The position numbers and the translations under genes are program-made. Under the pieces are notes generated by a model, which made no database searches, had not been told where the DNA came from, and was given only the letters and a program-made list of their open reading frames with translations. Below are positions 26,931 through 36,817 of a DNA stretch of 64,000 nt, piece after piece (positions within the stretch are counted from its first letter, which is position 1; each line of letters opens with the position of its first letter). This DNA is from Cohnella ginsengisoli (lineage in GTDB: Bacteria > Bacillota > Bacilli > Paenibacillales > Paenibacillaceae), in assembly GCF_029525555.1 (NCBI RefSeq), contig NZ_JAPDHZ010000004.1:62001-126000 (forward strand), in the 5' to 3' direction.

Positions 26931-29063
26931 ATGAAGCAAAGTTGGCGCGATCGTGTCAAGTCGGTGGAGTGGAAGCAAGGAGCCGACACGCTGGGAGGGT
27001 TCGCGAAGAAATTCGGGCAACAAATGAAAGAAACGAAGCTGGAAAGCCCGATTCGTTCTGTCGGCGTGAAGCTGTTCATTCTTGTGTTCTGCGGGATCCT
27101 GCTGTGCGTCGTGTCACTCGGACTATTCTCCTATTCCAAGTCCCGTTCCGTCATTGAAAACAAAGTATCCGAATCCAGCATGGAGACGGCGAAGCAGGTA
27201 TCCGGACGGATGGACCTGCTGCTCTCCGGGTACGAGCGCAAATCGATGGAGTTCTTGTCCGACTCGGAGTTCATCTCGCAGGTAAGCGCCGCTATTTCGT
27301 CTACGGACGATTTCGAACGCTTCGACAATCAGCGCACGATTACGACGAAGCTGTCCAACGTCATGATCTCGGACAATGCGATCGCCAGCATTTTCTTGCT
27401 GCCTACCGATCCTTCCATGACCGTGATCGGTTCTTCCAATTCGGGCGGCATTCCCGACATGAAGGAGAACTCGCCTGCATTCGTCGACACGATGAAGCAA
27501 GCGGCGGGCAAGGTCGTATGGGTGCCGACGATGCCGAAGGGCATCACGGGCAAACAGTCGGCGCCGACGATCGCGGTCGGACGCGCATTGATGAACGTCA
27601 ATTCCGGCAATCCTTACCTGCTGGTCATCGAGCTTAACATCAAGGCGCTGCAGGACATGCTGGCGAACGTGAACTTCGGCGACGGCAGCGCGACGTATAT
27701 CGTCGCGCCGGACGGCACAATCGTCTATGCGGCCGATGCCGCTTTGATGGGCACGAAGTACGAACAAAAGCTGCCGGACGAATCCGGCGAAGTCAAGATC
27801 AAGTCGGGCGGCAAAGAGATGCTCTCCGTCGGCTCCGCATCGGCCGGCACGAGCGGCTGGACCGTCGTCGGGAACATCCCGACCTCCTCGCTCGTCAAGG
27901 ACGCAAAGGTCATCCGCAACCTGACGTTCCTCATGTGCGGTCTGTCCGTGCTCATCGCGGCGCTCATCGGACTGTTCATCATGTGGACCGTCGGCAAGCC
28001 GCTCGGCCAGCTCCGCCATCTGATGAACGAGGGCGAGCGGGGCAACCTGACGGTGCGCAGCTCCATCCGTCAGAAGGACGAGATCGGACAAGTATCCGAC
28101 AGCTTCAACCGGATGATGGAGCGCATCACGGAGCTCGTGCGCCAGACCAATCAGTCCGCGAGCGAGGTGCTGGAGACCGCGAGCTCGCTGACGCTGGCGT
28201 CCACGAAGACGGCCAACGCGGCCAAGGAAATCGCTGTCGCGACCGAAGAGATCGCGAGCGGCGCTACGAACCTGGCCGTCGAGTCCGAACGCGGCAGCGA
28301 GATGACGGGACAGATCGGCGACAAGGTCGTCTCGGTCATCGATTCCAACGTTGAAATGGGCAAGTCGGCCTACGAGGTCGAGGAAGCCGGCCGTAAGGGC
28401 ACGCAGTACATGGCCGGCTTGATGGAGAAAACCGGGCACACCGAAGAGATGACACGCTCGATGGTCGACAAGGTCGACAAGCTCAAGGAGAGCACCGGCT
28501 CGATCAGCAAGATTCTCGACGTGCTCGGCAACATGACGAAGCAAACGAACATTCTGTCGCTTAACGCCACGATCGAAGCAGCCCGGGCAGGCGCTGCCGG
28601 CAGAGGCTTCATGGTCGTCGCGGACGAGATCCGCAAGCTGGCGGACCAGTCGCGCCAATCGATCGGCGTCGTCGGCGAGATCGTCGACCGGATCGGCCAG
28701 GAGATCGACGAGACGGTATCCGTGCTCTCCGACGCTTACCCGCTGTTCAGGGAGCAGATCGAAGCCGTCCGGGATGCCAACAAAATTTTCGAAAACGTGC
28801 AAACGCACATGGGCGACTTCAATGAGCGCCTCCATGCCGCGACCGCATCGGTATCTCAGCTCGAGCAAGCCCAGGAGACGCTGACGATGACGATGACGAA
28901 CGTCAGCGCCGTCGCGCAGCAAGCTTCGGCGACGAGCGAGCAGGTTGCCTCGCTGAGCAACGAGCAGCTGGGGATCAGCGACGGTCTCGTGCAGCTGTCC
29001 AACAAGCTGGAGACGGTGTCCCAGCAGCTGCGCCAGTCGTTGTCGCAATTCACCGTCTCTTAA
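26931..29063 (+). CDS. Methyl-accepting chemotaxis protein with extracellular Cache sensor
   Basis: 710 residues from ATG 26931, behind GGAGGGTGTGTCAG. The layout is a cytoplasmic basic start (1-45), membrane helix 1 (LFILVFCGILLCVVSLGLF), a double-Cache sensor (about 75-325), membrane helix 2 (LTFLMCGLSVLIAALIGLFI), HAMP (about 355-410) and a methyl-accepting signalling domain. The conserved hairpin tip reads KQTNILSLNATIEAARAGAAGRGFMVVADEIRKLA, here noted as ILSLNATIEAARAG plus flanks. The receptor relays ligand binding to CheA. The ligand is unknown. It lies between yrrO and pbpI, where B. subtilis has udk and greA, so it may be an insertion. Confidence 0.93.
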   Translation: MKQSWRDRVKSVEWKQGADTLGGFAKKFGQQMKETKLESPIRSVGVKLFILVFCGILLCVVSLGLFSYSKSRSVIENKVSESSMETAKQVSGRMDLLLSGYERKSMEFLSDSEFISQVSAAISSTDDFERFDNQRTITTKLSNVMISDNAIASIFLLPTDPSMTVIGSSNSGGIPDMKENSPAFVDTMKQAAGKVVWVPTMPKGITGKQSAPTIAVGRALMNVNSGNPYLLVIELNIKALQDMLANVNFGDGSATYIVAPDGTIVYAADAALMGTKYEQKLPDESGEVKIKSGGKEMLSVGSASAGTSGWTVVGNIPTSSLVKDAKVIRNLTFLMCGLSVLIAALIGLFIMWTVGKPLGQLRHLMNEGERGNLTVRSSIRQKDEIGQVSDSFNRMMERITELVRQTNQSASEVLETASSLTLASTKTANAAKEIAVATEEIASGATNLAVESERGSEMTGQIGDKVVSVIDSNVEMGKSAYEVEEAGRKGTQYMAGLMEKTGHTEEMTRSMVDKVDKLKESTGSISKILDVLGNMTKQTNILSLNATIEAARAGAAGRGFMVVADEIRKLADQSRQSIGVVGEIVDRIGQEIDETVSVLSDAYPLFREQIEAVRDANKIFENVQTHMGDFNERLHAATASVSQLEQAQETLTMTMTNVSAVAQQASATSEQVASLSNEQLGISDGLVQLSNKLETVSQQLRQSLSQFTVS

Positions 29064-29093
29064 TCGATTCGAATCGCATCGTATCCAGGCACG

Positions 29094-29132
29094 AATGCCG
29101 CTCCCAAGTATGGGGGCGGCATTTTTATTTTT
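29094..29132 (+). terminator. Terminator after the chemoreceptor
   Basis: AATGCCGC pairs with GCGGCATT (with CTCCC/GGGGG within), followed by TTTATTTTT. Confidence 0.85.
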
Positions 29133-29237
29133 GCGAGAAAACAGGTTCCTGTACGCGGCAGCAGGTTAGCGGTTAGGCGACCGGGCAACAATGGGGAATA
29201 ACGGCGTTACAATACGTAGACGGGGAAGGGATGACCG

Positions 29238-31078
29238 TTGAACGGTCCGGTGCCTGCTCGGATTTTTAAACTCATGATCGTGCTGGCCGCCGTCTTCGGC
29301 GTGATGGAGGCGCGGCTGGCGTGGGTACAGCTTGGGGGAGGCGGCCGAAGCGAGAATGCGGCGGCAGGCTTGTCCAAGCAAGCCTATCTGCAGCATTCGG
29401 ATCCGCTGGAGCTCGATAGCGGCCGGGGACAGTTCGTCGACCGCGAAGGAAGGCCCCTGTCCGGCAAGACGATCCGCGCGCTCGCGGCGTATCCGACCGG
29501 GGGGGATGCCGCGCGGCACGGACGGTCAGTTGCAGGCGCTGGCGGATACGCTTGGGGCAAGCGTCGAGCAAGTAGGCGACTGGCTCGACGCGATTCGCGA
29601 GCCGCTCGTATGGAAAACGGGGAAGTTGGCTAAGGTCGTTGCGCTGACGGAAGCGCAAGAGTGGCGAATCGGAGCGCTTGGCCTGACCGGCGTGGCCGTG
29701 GTGCCCTGATGTCGACCGCTACGGCACGGATGCCGAGGGCGGCTTGGCGCTGCATGCGATCGGCTATACGGCGCAGGATCCCGCGCGGTTGGCGAAGCTG
29801 TACGGCAAGGAGCTGGCTTCGGGAAAAGCAAGTACGACAGACCGGGTCGGGGAGGCGGGACTCGAGCTATCGCTTGACCGGCTGATCCGGGGCATCGGCA
29901 GCACCTACGCGGTAGCGACGACAGACGGCGCCCGTCGTCCGCTCGCCGGCATCGGCATGCGAATCTCTGGACCGGCGAATCCGCACTATCCGCTTCAGGT
30001 GCGAACGACGATCGATACGGACGTGCAGCTTGCGGCAGAGGCGGCAATGAAAAAGCATGGCATCAAGGAAGGCGCCGTCGTCGTATTGGACGCGGACCGC
30101 GCGGACATCCTCGGCATGGTTTCGCTGCCCGCGTTCGACCCGTCGCATATCGGCATCGCCGGCACGGAGGCGCGCAACCATGCGCTCATCGCCGTTCCGC
30201 CAGGTTCGGTATTCAAGACGGTCACGCTTGCTGCGGCGCTGGAAGCCGGCGTCACGACGTTGGACGAGACGTTCCGCTGTACGGGGACGTACGGCAGGTA
30301 CGGTCTGAACTGTTGGCTGCACGGCGGCCACGGCGTGCTGACGGTCAAGGAGGCGTACGCGGAATCATGCAACGTCGTGTTTGCCGCGCTCGCGGAGCGG
30401 CTCGATCCCGCCCTCCTCGCGGAGACGGCGGACAAGCTCGGGCTGGGCCGTCAGATCGGCTGGCAGACCGGCGCCTTCGTCGACGGCAAGCCGCTGCGCT
30501 TGCTGGAGGAGGAACAGCCGGGCGCGATTTTCGCAACGCCTATGGCCGGCAAGGACGGCGGGGTACGGACGGGGACGGGCATCGGCCAGCGCGACGTCCG
30601 GGTGACGCCGCTGCAAGCGGCCAACCTGGTCGTGACCCTGCTGCATGGCGGTCGCGTGCAGTCGCCGCGGATCGCTACGGAGATCCGCTACGCCGACGGC
30701 GGGCTGCTGGCGAGCATGCCTGCGCGCGGAGCGCCGTCCGAATTCGGCAGCATCAAGCCGGCTACGGCGGCCGCCCTGCGCGAAGCGATGCGCGCGGTCG
30801 TCACGGAAGGTACGGCCGAGCAGGCGCTCGAGTCAAACGAATGGCCGCTCGCCGGCAAGTCCGGCACGGCGGAGCTTGCCGGCAAGCGGCCGGCGATGAA
30901 CGATCAATGGTTCGCGGGATACGGACCGGCCAAGGGCCGTCCTCGATATGCGGTCGCCGTGCTGCTGGAAAATCGAACGGCCGGCGTCCGCAATGCGGCG
31001 CCGGCCGTGTTCGGCGACCTTATGGACGCGCTTCGTCAGTTGGAGCGGACGGACCCGGTCCCCCCGGCACGGTCGTAG
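29238..31078 (+). CDS. pbpI: Class B penicillin-binding protein, PbpI/YrrR-like (two frame breaks)
   Basis: About 612 residues after joining; TTG start behind GGGAAGGGATGACC. An N-terminal membrane helix (RIFKLMIVLAAVFGVMEARL) is followed by the dimerisation region and transpeptidase domain with SVFK (PPGSVFKTV), SCN (AESCNVVF) and KSGT (LAGKSGTAEL). It cross-links peptidoglycan outside the membrane and matches the pbpI position in the B. subtilis yrr cluster. The first break is seven G at 29499-29505. The second is different: the frame ends VAVVP then CCC TGA (29704-29709), and continues in +1 as CCT GAT, giving PDVDRYGTDAEGG. No long homopolymer is involved, so a programmed +1 shift is possible. 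The 3' end overlaps the convergent AI-2E gene by 59 bases. Confidence 0.88.
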
Positions 31079-32189
31079 TCTCCGCGAGGGGATTAAAGGG
31101 CGATACGATGAATTCCTCTTTGGGCCAGCGAATCCATCTGTGGAAGTAGCCTTGATCGTACAGCGCCTTGAGCAGGATCATCAGGATCGGCGCCACGATC
31201 AACCCCGCGAAGCCGAAGAAGGACAAAGATATCATCATGAAAGCGAGCATCGTAAAGGCGGAGACGCCGACGGTCTGGCCCGTGATGCGCGGCTCCAGAA
31301 ACTGGCGGGTCAGCGTCACGGCGAGCAGCAGCGCGGTGAGCCAGATGGCGAGGCCCGTCTGTCCGACGATGAACAAATACAAGATCCAAGGAATGAACAA
31401 CGTGCTGACGCCAAGCAGCGGCAGGACGTCGAAGAAGGCGGCCAGCAGCGCGATCGTGAACGCGTTGTTCACTTGCAGCGCGAGCAGGGCGATCAGGATG
31501 ACCAGAAAAGTGATGCTGATCAGCTTGAGCTGGGATTTGAGGTAGGCCCCGATGCCTTTGAACACATTTTCGCGCAAGAAGGTGAACGCGGTTTTCAGCG
31601 TTTTCGGCGAACGCTGGCCCGCCAGCCGTTTCCACATATCGATCTCGACGCTTAAGAAGTAAGCCAGGATCAAGGCGATCGAGAAGTTCAGCACGAACGA
31701 GGAAAAAGAGCTGACAAAGCCGACCGTGCCGTTGAACAGATCCTGGGCGAGCCCGGTGCCGAATTTGACGATATTTTCGGCGGCGCCCTGCAGCTTGTCC
31801 GCGAGGCCGTCCGGCAGGCTGTCGGATCGCTGCTGAACCTCGGCCGTGATCGATCGGATTTGAGCTTCGACCTGGTCTTGGTATTTGGGCAGCTTTTCGA
31901 CGAGCTCGGATGTTTGGTGGTAAAACATGAAGCCGATGCCGGCGAGGACCGCGAGCAGGATGGCCGTAAACAGCAGCACGCTGATGCCGGAAGCGATCGC
32001 TTTGCGGATGCCCAGCTTGTGCAGCCTGCGGGCAAGCGGCTCGATGCAGAGGAAAATAATAAAGGAAAGGAATACCGGCGTAGCAATCTTATACAAATAA
32101 CTAAAAGCGAACATGATAAGCCAGACGGTTAAAACGACCAAAGCGATGTCGAACGCGGTTCTCCAGTATTTTTGATACAGCGAGAGCAT
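31020..32189 (-). CDS. AI-2E family transporter
   Basis: 389 residues, polytopic, frame intact. N-terminal helices (IALVVLTVWLIMFAFSYLY, FLSFIIFLCIEPLARRL), a soluble helical insert (about 100-165) and the family tail (LTRQFLEPRITGQTVGVSAF) are present. ATG 32189 follows AAAGGAGAAGTACATA. It resembles the YtvI/YrrI group, whose substrates are mostly undefined. The last 59 bases overlap the 3' end of pbpI on the other strand. A long hydrophilic C-terminal tail rich in Pro and Thr is encoded in that overlap. Confidence 0.88.
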   Translation of the reverse strand: MLSLYQKYWRTAFDIALVVLTVWLIMFAFSYLYKIATPVFLSFIIFLCIEPLARRLHKLGIRKAIASGISVLLFTAILLAVLAGIGFMFYHQTSELVEKLPKYQDQVEAQIRSITAEVQQRSDSLPDGLADKLQGAAENIVKFGTGLAQDLFNGTVGFVSSFSSFVLNFSIALILAYFLSVEIDMWKRLAGQRSPKTLKTAFTFLRENVFKGIGAYLKSQLKLISITFLVILIALLALQVNNAFTIALLAAFFDVLPLLGVSTLFIPWILYLFIVGQTGLAIWLTALLLAVTLTRQFLEPRITGQTVGVSAFTMLAFMMISLSFFGFAGLIVAPILMILLKALYDQGYFHRWIRWPKEEFIVSPFNPLAETTTVPGGPGPSAPTDEARP

Positions 32190-32415
32190 TATGTACTTCT
32201 CCTTTATTGGTTAGATGAGGCTATGGTTACTATATTAACCGATAATACGCGGACAAGGCTACGGCGTCTCAACATCTGAAGGGCGGTTTTTCAAATCGCG
32301 TTCGGCTCCAAAAAAGATATACGACGCATCGTCAATTTTCGTACGACCTATGTTAAAATAAGAGAAGTTGAACGGCGGCAACATTCATAACAGAAAGCAA
32401 GTTGGTGGTAAGCAC

Positions 32416-33914
32416 ATGGACGTCATCCTTTGGTGGGGCTTTTATTTTTTGACTTTTTACGCGTTTTTGCCGGGATTTATCAGCCGGATGTTCGGATTCC
32501 GGGTTTTTTCGAGGGGCATCGCCGACCGCGAGATCTCGCTGACGTTCGACGACGGGCCGCATCCGGTCTACACGCCGAAGCTGCTCGATTTGCTTAAAGC
32601 GCACGGCGCGCACGCGAACTTTTTTTGTGGTCGGCGCGCATGCGGAGAAGCACCCGGACATCGTGCGGCGGATGCATGAAGAGGGGCATGACATCGGCAT
32701 CCACAACTACGTTCACCGAAGCAACTGGATCATGGGGCCGGTCAGCGTCAGGCGGCATGTCGTGCGGACCGGCGATATCGTGGAACGCATCACGGGGACG
32801 CGGCCGAGATATTACCGCCCGCCATGGGGCATCGTCAACGTTTTCGATTTTATCGGGCGAGGCAAGCCGCAGATCGTCTTGTGGACCGCGCTGTTCGGCG
32901 ATTGGAAGCTCAAGGTGGGCGCCGAGCGCCTATACGGCAAGATCCGGCGCAAGCTTCAGCCTGGCGCGGTGCTGCTGCTCCACGATTGCGGCGATACGTT
33001 CGGGGCCGACCCCGACGCGCCGGCCAATACGATCGATGCCGTCGGCCGCATTCTCGAGGACGGCAAGCGAGAGGGGCTGCGCTTCGTCGGCATTGGCGAG
33101 ATGATGCGGCAGACCAAGCTGAACAAGGAGGAAGCCAAAGCGCGAAGCGACGGTCCGAGCGCCGATTCTTCCGGAGAAACCGTTCAGCAGGGGCGGGACA
33201 AGACGGCTGCGGCGCCGAAGACGGGACCGTTCAAGCGGATCGTCGTAGCGGCTTGGATGCTGTGGGAGGACGTGTTCGGCTGGATCTTCCGTCTTCGCCC
33301 GGTCGGAGACGGCAAATCGTTTCACTATCGGATCATCCGGTATGGCGGACCGGCGATCACGCTTGATGACGGCGGCCGGATCGAACGGGGAGACCGGGTG
33401 TTGGAGCTTCACTTCGTCAATAAAATGATGCTGGATATCGGCATGACCTCCCGTTCGGAGATGCAGATCGCCATCCGTGTCATCCAGTCCGTCAAAAAAG
33501 GCGCTGCCGCTCTTGGCCAAGGAGCTCCGCTCGCTGCCCGGCGGCGAAGACGTCAAGGGGCTGTACGGCATCTCGATGATCAATCGGGGCTCCGAAGGGC
33601 TGGGCTTCGAGACATTCGCGCTTCGGAAGGGCGTTTTTGCCTGGTTTACGAATCGCTATCTGCGACTATTGACGGCCATTATTCATCCTCAGGGCAGGAC
33701 GCGGGTCAAGGCGCACGGCGAACGAATGGAGCCGCGCATGCTCATCATGTCGAGAATCAAGTTGATGGAATGGGAAAAAGGGACTTATTCGCCCGCCAAG
33801 GCGCGCGCCTCGAAGGCCGAGATCGAGCAAGGCATGGCGTCAGTAGGGGCCGCGGGCTACGGCGATACCGAAGCCAGGCTCGGCAGCGAGGGGCGAACCG
33901 GCGACAGGGCTTAA
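32416..33914 (+). CDS. Polysaccharide deacetylase with C-terminal extension domain (two frame breaks)
   Basis: About 498 residues after joining. An N-terminal membrane anchor (ILWWGFYFLTFYAFLPGF) leads to a NodB domain: SLTFDDGPHPVYTPKLL with the catalytic Asp pair, HDIGIHNYVH for metal binding, YYRPPWG and LLLHDCGD. It removes acetyl groups from peptidoglycan or another surface glycan. The C-terminal part (from about residue 280) is a separate soluble domain that I cannot name with certainty; it may be YkoP-like. Breaks lie in seven T at 32620-32626 (ANFFVVGAHAEKH) and six A at 33494-33499 (VKKALPLLAKELRS). Confidence 0.88.
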
Positions 33915-33960
33915 TCCAGATCGTCGATCGGCTACCGTGTCGATATAGGACTTTAACCGA

Positions 33961-34000
33961 CCGCAGGGAAGGCGTATCGCCTTCTTCCTGCGGCTTTTTT
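33961..34000 (+). terminator. Terminator after the deacetylase gene
   Basis: CCGCAGGGAAGGCG pairs with CGCCTTCTTCCTGCGG over TAT, followed by CTTTTTT. It lies between two convergent genes; the opposite strand lacks a clear T tract. Confidence 0.85.
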
Positions 34001-34030
34001 GCGTTCAAGCGTTCTTACAACCGCCTCCCT

Positions 34031-34709
34031 CTAACGAGAAAAGCATCGCCTGCCCGGTTCGGACGCGAAGGAATGGATACCTTTTTTGCCGTTTTGAATC
34101 ATGATGCCGCGTTGAGACAGCTTGAGTCTGGGGTTGCGTCCGTTTACGCGGCAGCAAGAAAAGACGACGGGCGTCAGTCGCGCGAGACTGCTGATCGAAG
34201 ATCCTACCTGCGGGGCTTCGACGATCCATTCCGCGGATGTCTGGGGCCCTTTGTAGGCTTGGACGGTATGGAACCGCCAGCCCTGCGTCAAATTGCGCAG
34301 CGAGATCGACCACTTGCCGTGATTTAGCTTCGCAATGACGGCGCGCATGCGATCCCCCGGACGGACAGGATCAGGGGATGACCGTCTCCTCGGCGGGCAG
34401 GATCTCCCACCAGGCATAATAGCTCGCGACGCCGTTCGCGAAGTCGTGCGCCGTGCCGGTTTGAATCAAGCTGCTGTTGCTGTAGCCGTCGATGCCGACC
34501 CACGCCGACGAGTAAACCGGCTGCGCAGACGGGAATACGGACGGAACGGTCCAATTCGCGGAGATACGGTTGTATGCGCCCGCGCGACCCGACTGCGCGT
34601 AACCGCTCCAGTTGCTGGACGTCCAGCCGACAGCCGAGCCTTGCACTTTGTCGGAACGGACGAACTTGCAGGGGCGCTGCAATCGGCTATTTCGACTGAT
34701 TTTGGGCAT
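34031..34709 (-). CDS. G1 family glutamic peptidase (eqolysin-like), frame ends at CCC TGA and resumes in +1
   Basis: About 225 residues if rejoined. ATG 34709 follows GAAGGTGGTGG. NWSGYAQSG, AWVGIDGYSNSSLIQTGTAHDF (catalytic Gln) and YYAWWEILPAEE (catalytic Glu) are the eqolysin signatures, with the usual beta-sandwich length. Fungal members are acid proteases; bacterial ones are less studied. I see no signal peptide, unlike secreted homologues. The frame stops at VIP then CCC TGA (minus strand, about 34377-34372) and continues in +1 as DPVRPGDRMRAVI to a stop at 34031. The pre-stop product keeps both catalytic residues but loses about half the sandwich. Confidence 0.82.
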
Positions 34710-34863
34710 GTGCCGCCACCACCTTCACTGTGATGCTATAGGAGATGCGGCGGAAGGAGGGAACGTATGGGTGATGCTCAAATTCAGGCGATGACGGAGT
34801 AAGCGTTAAGAAGAGGTAAATATGCAATGGATCAGACAGGCGAGTATGGGGGAGCGGCAGACA

Positions 34864-34898
34864 TGCAAAAAAAGCGGGAGCCGTCGGCTCCCGCTTCT
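34864..34898 (-). terminator. Terminator after ilvD
   Basis: On the minus strand AGCGGGAGCC-GA-CGGCTCCCGCT is a perfect ten-pair stem followed by seven T. Confidence 0.9.
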
Positions 34899-34938
34899 TG
34901 GGGCGAATCCCGTATGATCGGAATCGCGGATATCGATG

Positions 34939-36621
34939 TTACATCTTCATCACGCCGCCGCGGCTGGCGTTGGTAACCATCGCGGAGTAACGGGCCAGGT
35001 AGCCGCGCTTGATCTTCGGTTCGAAGCCAGGCCAGTTCGCGCGGCGGCGATCCAGCTCCTCGTCGCTGACTTCGAGGGTGATCGTGCGGTTGTTCATGTC
35101 CAGCTCGATCATGTCGCCGTCCTCGACGAACGCGATTGGGCCGCCTTCGGCCGCTTCCGGCGAGATATGGCCGATAGCGATGCCGCGGGAAGCGCCTGAG
35201 AACCGGCCGTCGGTGATCAGGCCGACCTTCGTGCCAAGGCCCATGCCGACGATCTGCGACGTCGGCGCGAGCATCTCGGGCATGCCAGGGCCGCCCTTCG
35301 GGCCCTCGTAGCGGATGACGACGACGTGGCCTTCCTTGACCTTGCCCTCGGCCAGGCCGCGGAGCACGTCGTCCTGCGAATCGAAGCAGATGGCGGGGCC
35401 GCGGTGATAGCCGCCGACCGATTTGTCCACCGCGCCGACCTTGATGATCGAACCGCCAGGCGCGAGGTTGCCGAACATGACGGACAAGCCGCCTTCCTTC
35501 GTATGCGGGTCGTCGATCGGACGAATAACGGCGTGGTCGGTGATCTCGGCGCCTTCTACGTTCTCGCGGAGCGTCTTGGCCGACACCGTCATGACGTCGC
35601 CCTTCAGCGTGCCTTCCTTTTTGAACAGCTCGTTGATGATGGCGCTCACGCCGCCCGCGTTGTGCAGGTCTTCGATGTGGTGATCGGAAGCCGGCGCCAG
35701 CTTGGACAAATACGGCGTGCGCTTGGCCACTTCGTTAATGCGCTCGATCGGGTACTCGATGCCGGCTTCGTGCGCCAGCGCGAGCGTGTGCAGCACGGTG
35801 TTGGTCGAGCCGCCCATCGCCATGTCGAGCGCGAACGCGTTGTCGATCGAATCGAGCGTGACGATGTCGCGCGGCTTGATGTCCTTCTTGATGAGCTCCA
35901 TCAGCTGAGCGGCGGACTTCCGGACGAAGTCGCGGCGCTCGGGCGCGACGGCCAGGATCGTGCCGTTGCCCGGCAGCGCGAGACCGAGCACTTCGGCGAG
36001 ACAGTTCATGGAGTTCGCCGTGAACATGCCGGAGCACGAGCCGCAGGTCGGACAGCCGAACTGCTCGAGCTCGGTCAGGCTCTGCTCGTCGATCTTGCCC
36101 GTCATGTAGGCGCCTACGCCTTCGAAGACGGAGGTGAGGGAGATGGCGCGGCCGTCCTTCGTGCGACCGGCCTTCATCGGGCCGCCGCTGACGAACAGCG
36201 TCGGGATGTTGACGCGCAGCGCGGCCATCATCATCCCGGGCGTGATCTTGTCGCAGTTCGGGATGCAGACCATGCCGTCGAACCAGTGGGCGTTGACCAT
36301 CGTCTCGACGGAGTCGGCGATGATCTCGCGGCTCGCGAGGGAATAGCGCATGCCGATGTGACCCATCGCGATGCCGTCGTCGACGCCGATCGTATTGAAC
36401 TCGAACGGGACGCCGCCGGCTTCGCGGATCGCTTCTTTGACGATTTTGCCGAACTCCTGCAGGTGAACGTGACCCGGAACGATGTCGAGGTAGGAGTTGC
36501 AGACGGCGATGAACGGTTTGCCGAAGTCTTCTTCCTTGACGCCGGCCGCGCGCAGCAAGCTGCGGTGCGGCGCGCGGTCGAAGCCTTTTTTGATCATATC
36601 GGAGCGCATTTTGGAAGCCAT
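34939..36621 (-). CDS. ilvD: Dihydroxy-acid dehydratase
   Basis: 560 residues, full length and in frame. It dehydrates dihydroxy acids in valine, leucine and isoleucine synthesis. Cluster cysteines lie in AVCNSYLDIVPGH, IPNCDKITPGM and CPTCGSCSGMFTANSMNCL. DGRFSGASRGIAIGH is the C-terminal signature. ATG 36621 follows GGGGGAT. It stands alone, with no other ilv genes near and no T-box visible in the 134-base spacer beyond. Confidence 0.96.
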   Translation of the reverse strand: MASKMRSDMIKKGFDRAPHRSLLRAAGVKEEDFGKPFIAVCNSYLDIVPGHVHLQEFGKIVKEAIREAGGVPFEFNTIGVDDGIAMGHIGMRYSLASREIIADSVETMVNAHWFDGMVCIPNCDKITPGMMMAALRVNIPTLFVSGGPMKAGRTKDGRAISLTSVFEGVGAYMTGKIDEQSLTELEQFGCPTCGSCSGMFTANSMNCLAEVLGLALPGNGTILAVAPERRDFVRKSAAQLMELIKKDIKPRDIVTLDSIDNAFALDMAMGGSTNTVLHTLALAHEAGIEYPIERINEVAKRTPYLSKLAPASDHHIEDLHNAGGVSAIINELFKKEGTLKGDVMTVSAKTLRENVEGAEITDHAVIRPIDDPHTKEGGLSVMFGNLAPGGSIIKVGAVDKSVGGYHRGPAICFDSQDDVLRGLAEGKVKEGHVVVIRYEGPKGGPGMPEMLAPTSQIVGMGLGTKVGLITDGRFSGASRGIAIGHISPEAAEGGPIAFVEDGDMIELDMNNRTITLEVSDEELDRRRANWPGFEPKIKRGYLARYSAMVTNASRGGVMKM

Positions 36622-36817
36622 GGTGATAATCCCCCGTTTCTTATGAATGCCGTGCTAGGACTTGGGTAGGACAAGTGCGAATAGAAACAATTTTATCACA
36701 TGATGACGTCAAACGGCTACTGTGCCGCCAAGGCGATCGCACCCTGACGACGTGCGGACAGACACTGCGCGAACGCCCCCTGCCGGGAGGCAGAGGGCGG
36801 GGGTCGACGACGGCGCG

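Noticed and set aside
27123..29048. 641-codon open frame antisense to the chemoreceptor
   Set aside because: No domain or ribosome site; it mirrors codon bias of the real gene, as usual at this GC content.
35326..36669. 447-codon open frame antisense to ilvD
   Set aside because: Shadow frame with skewed Asp/Arg/Val content and no site.
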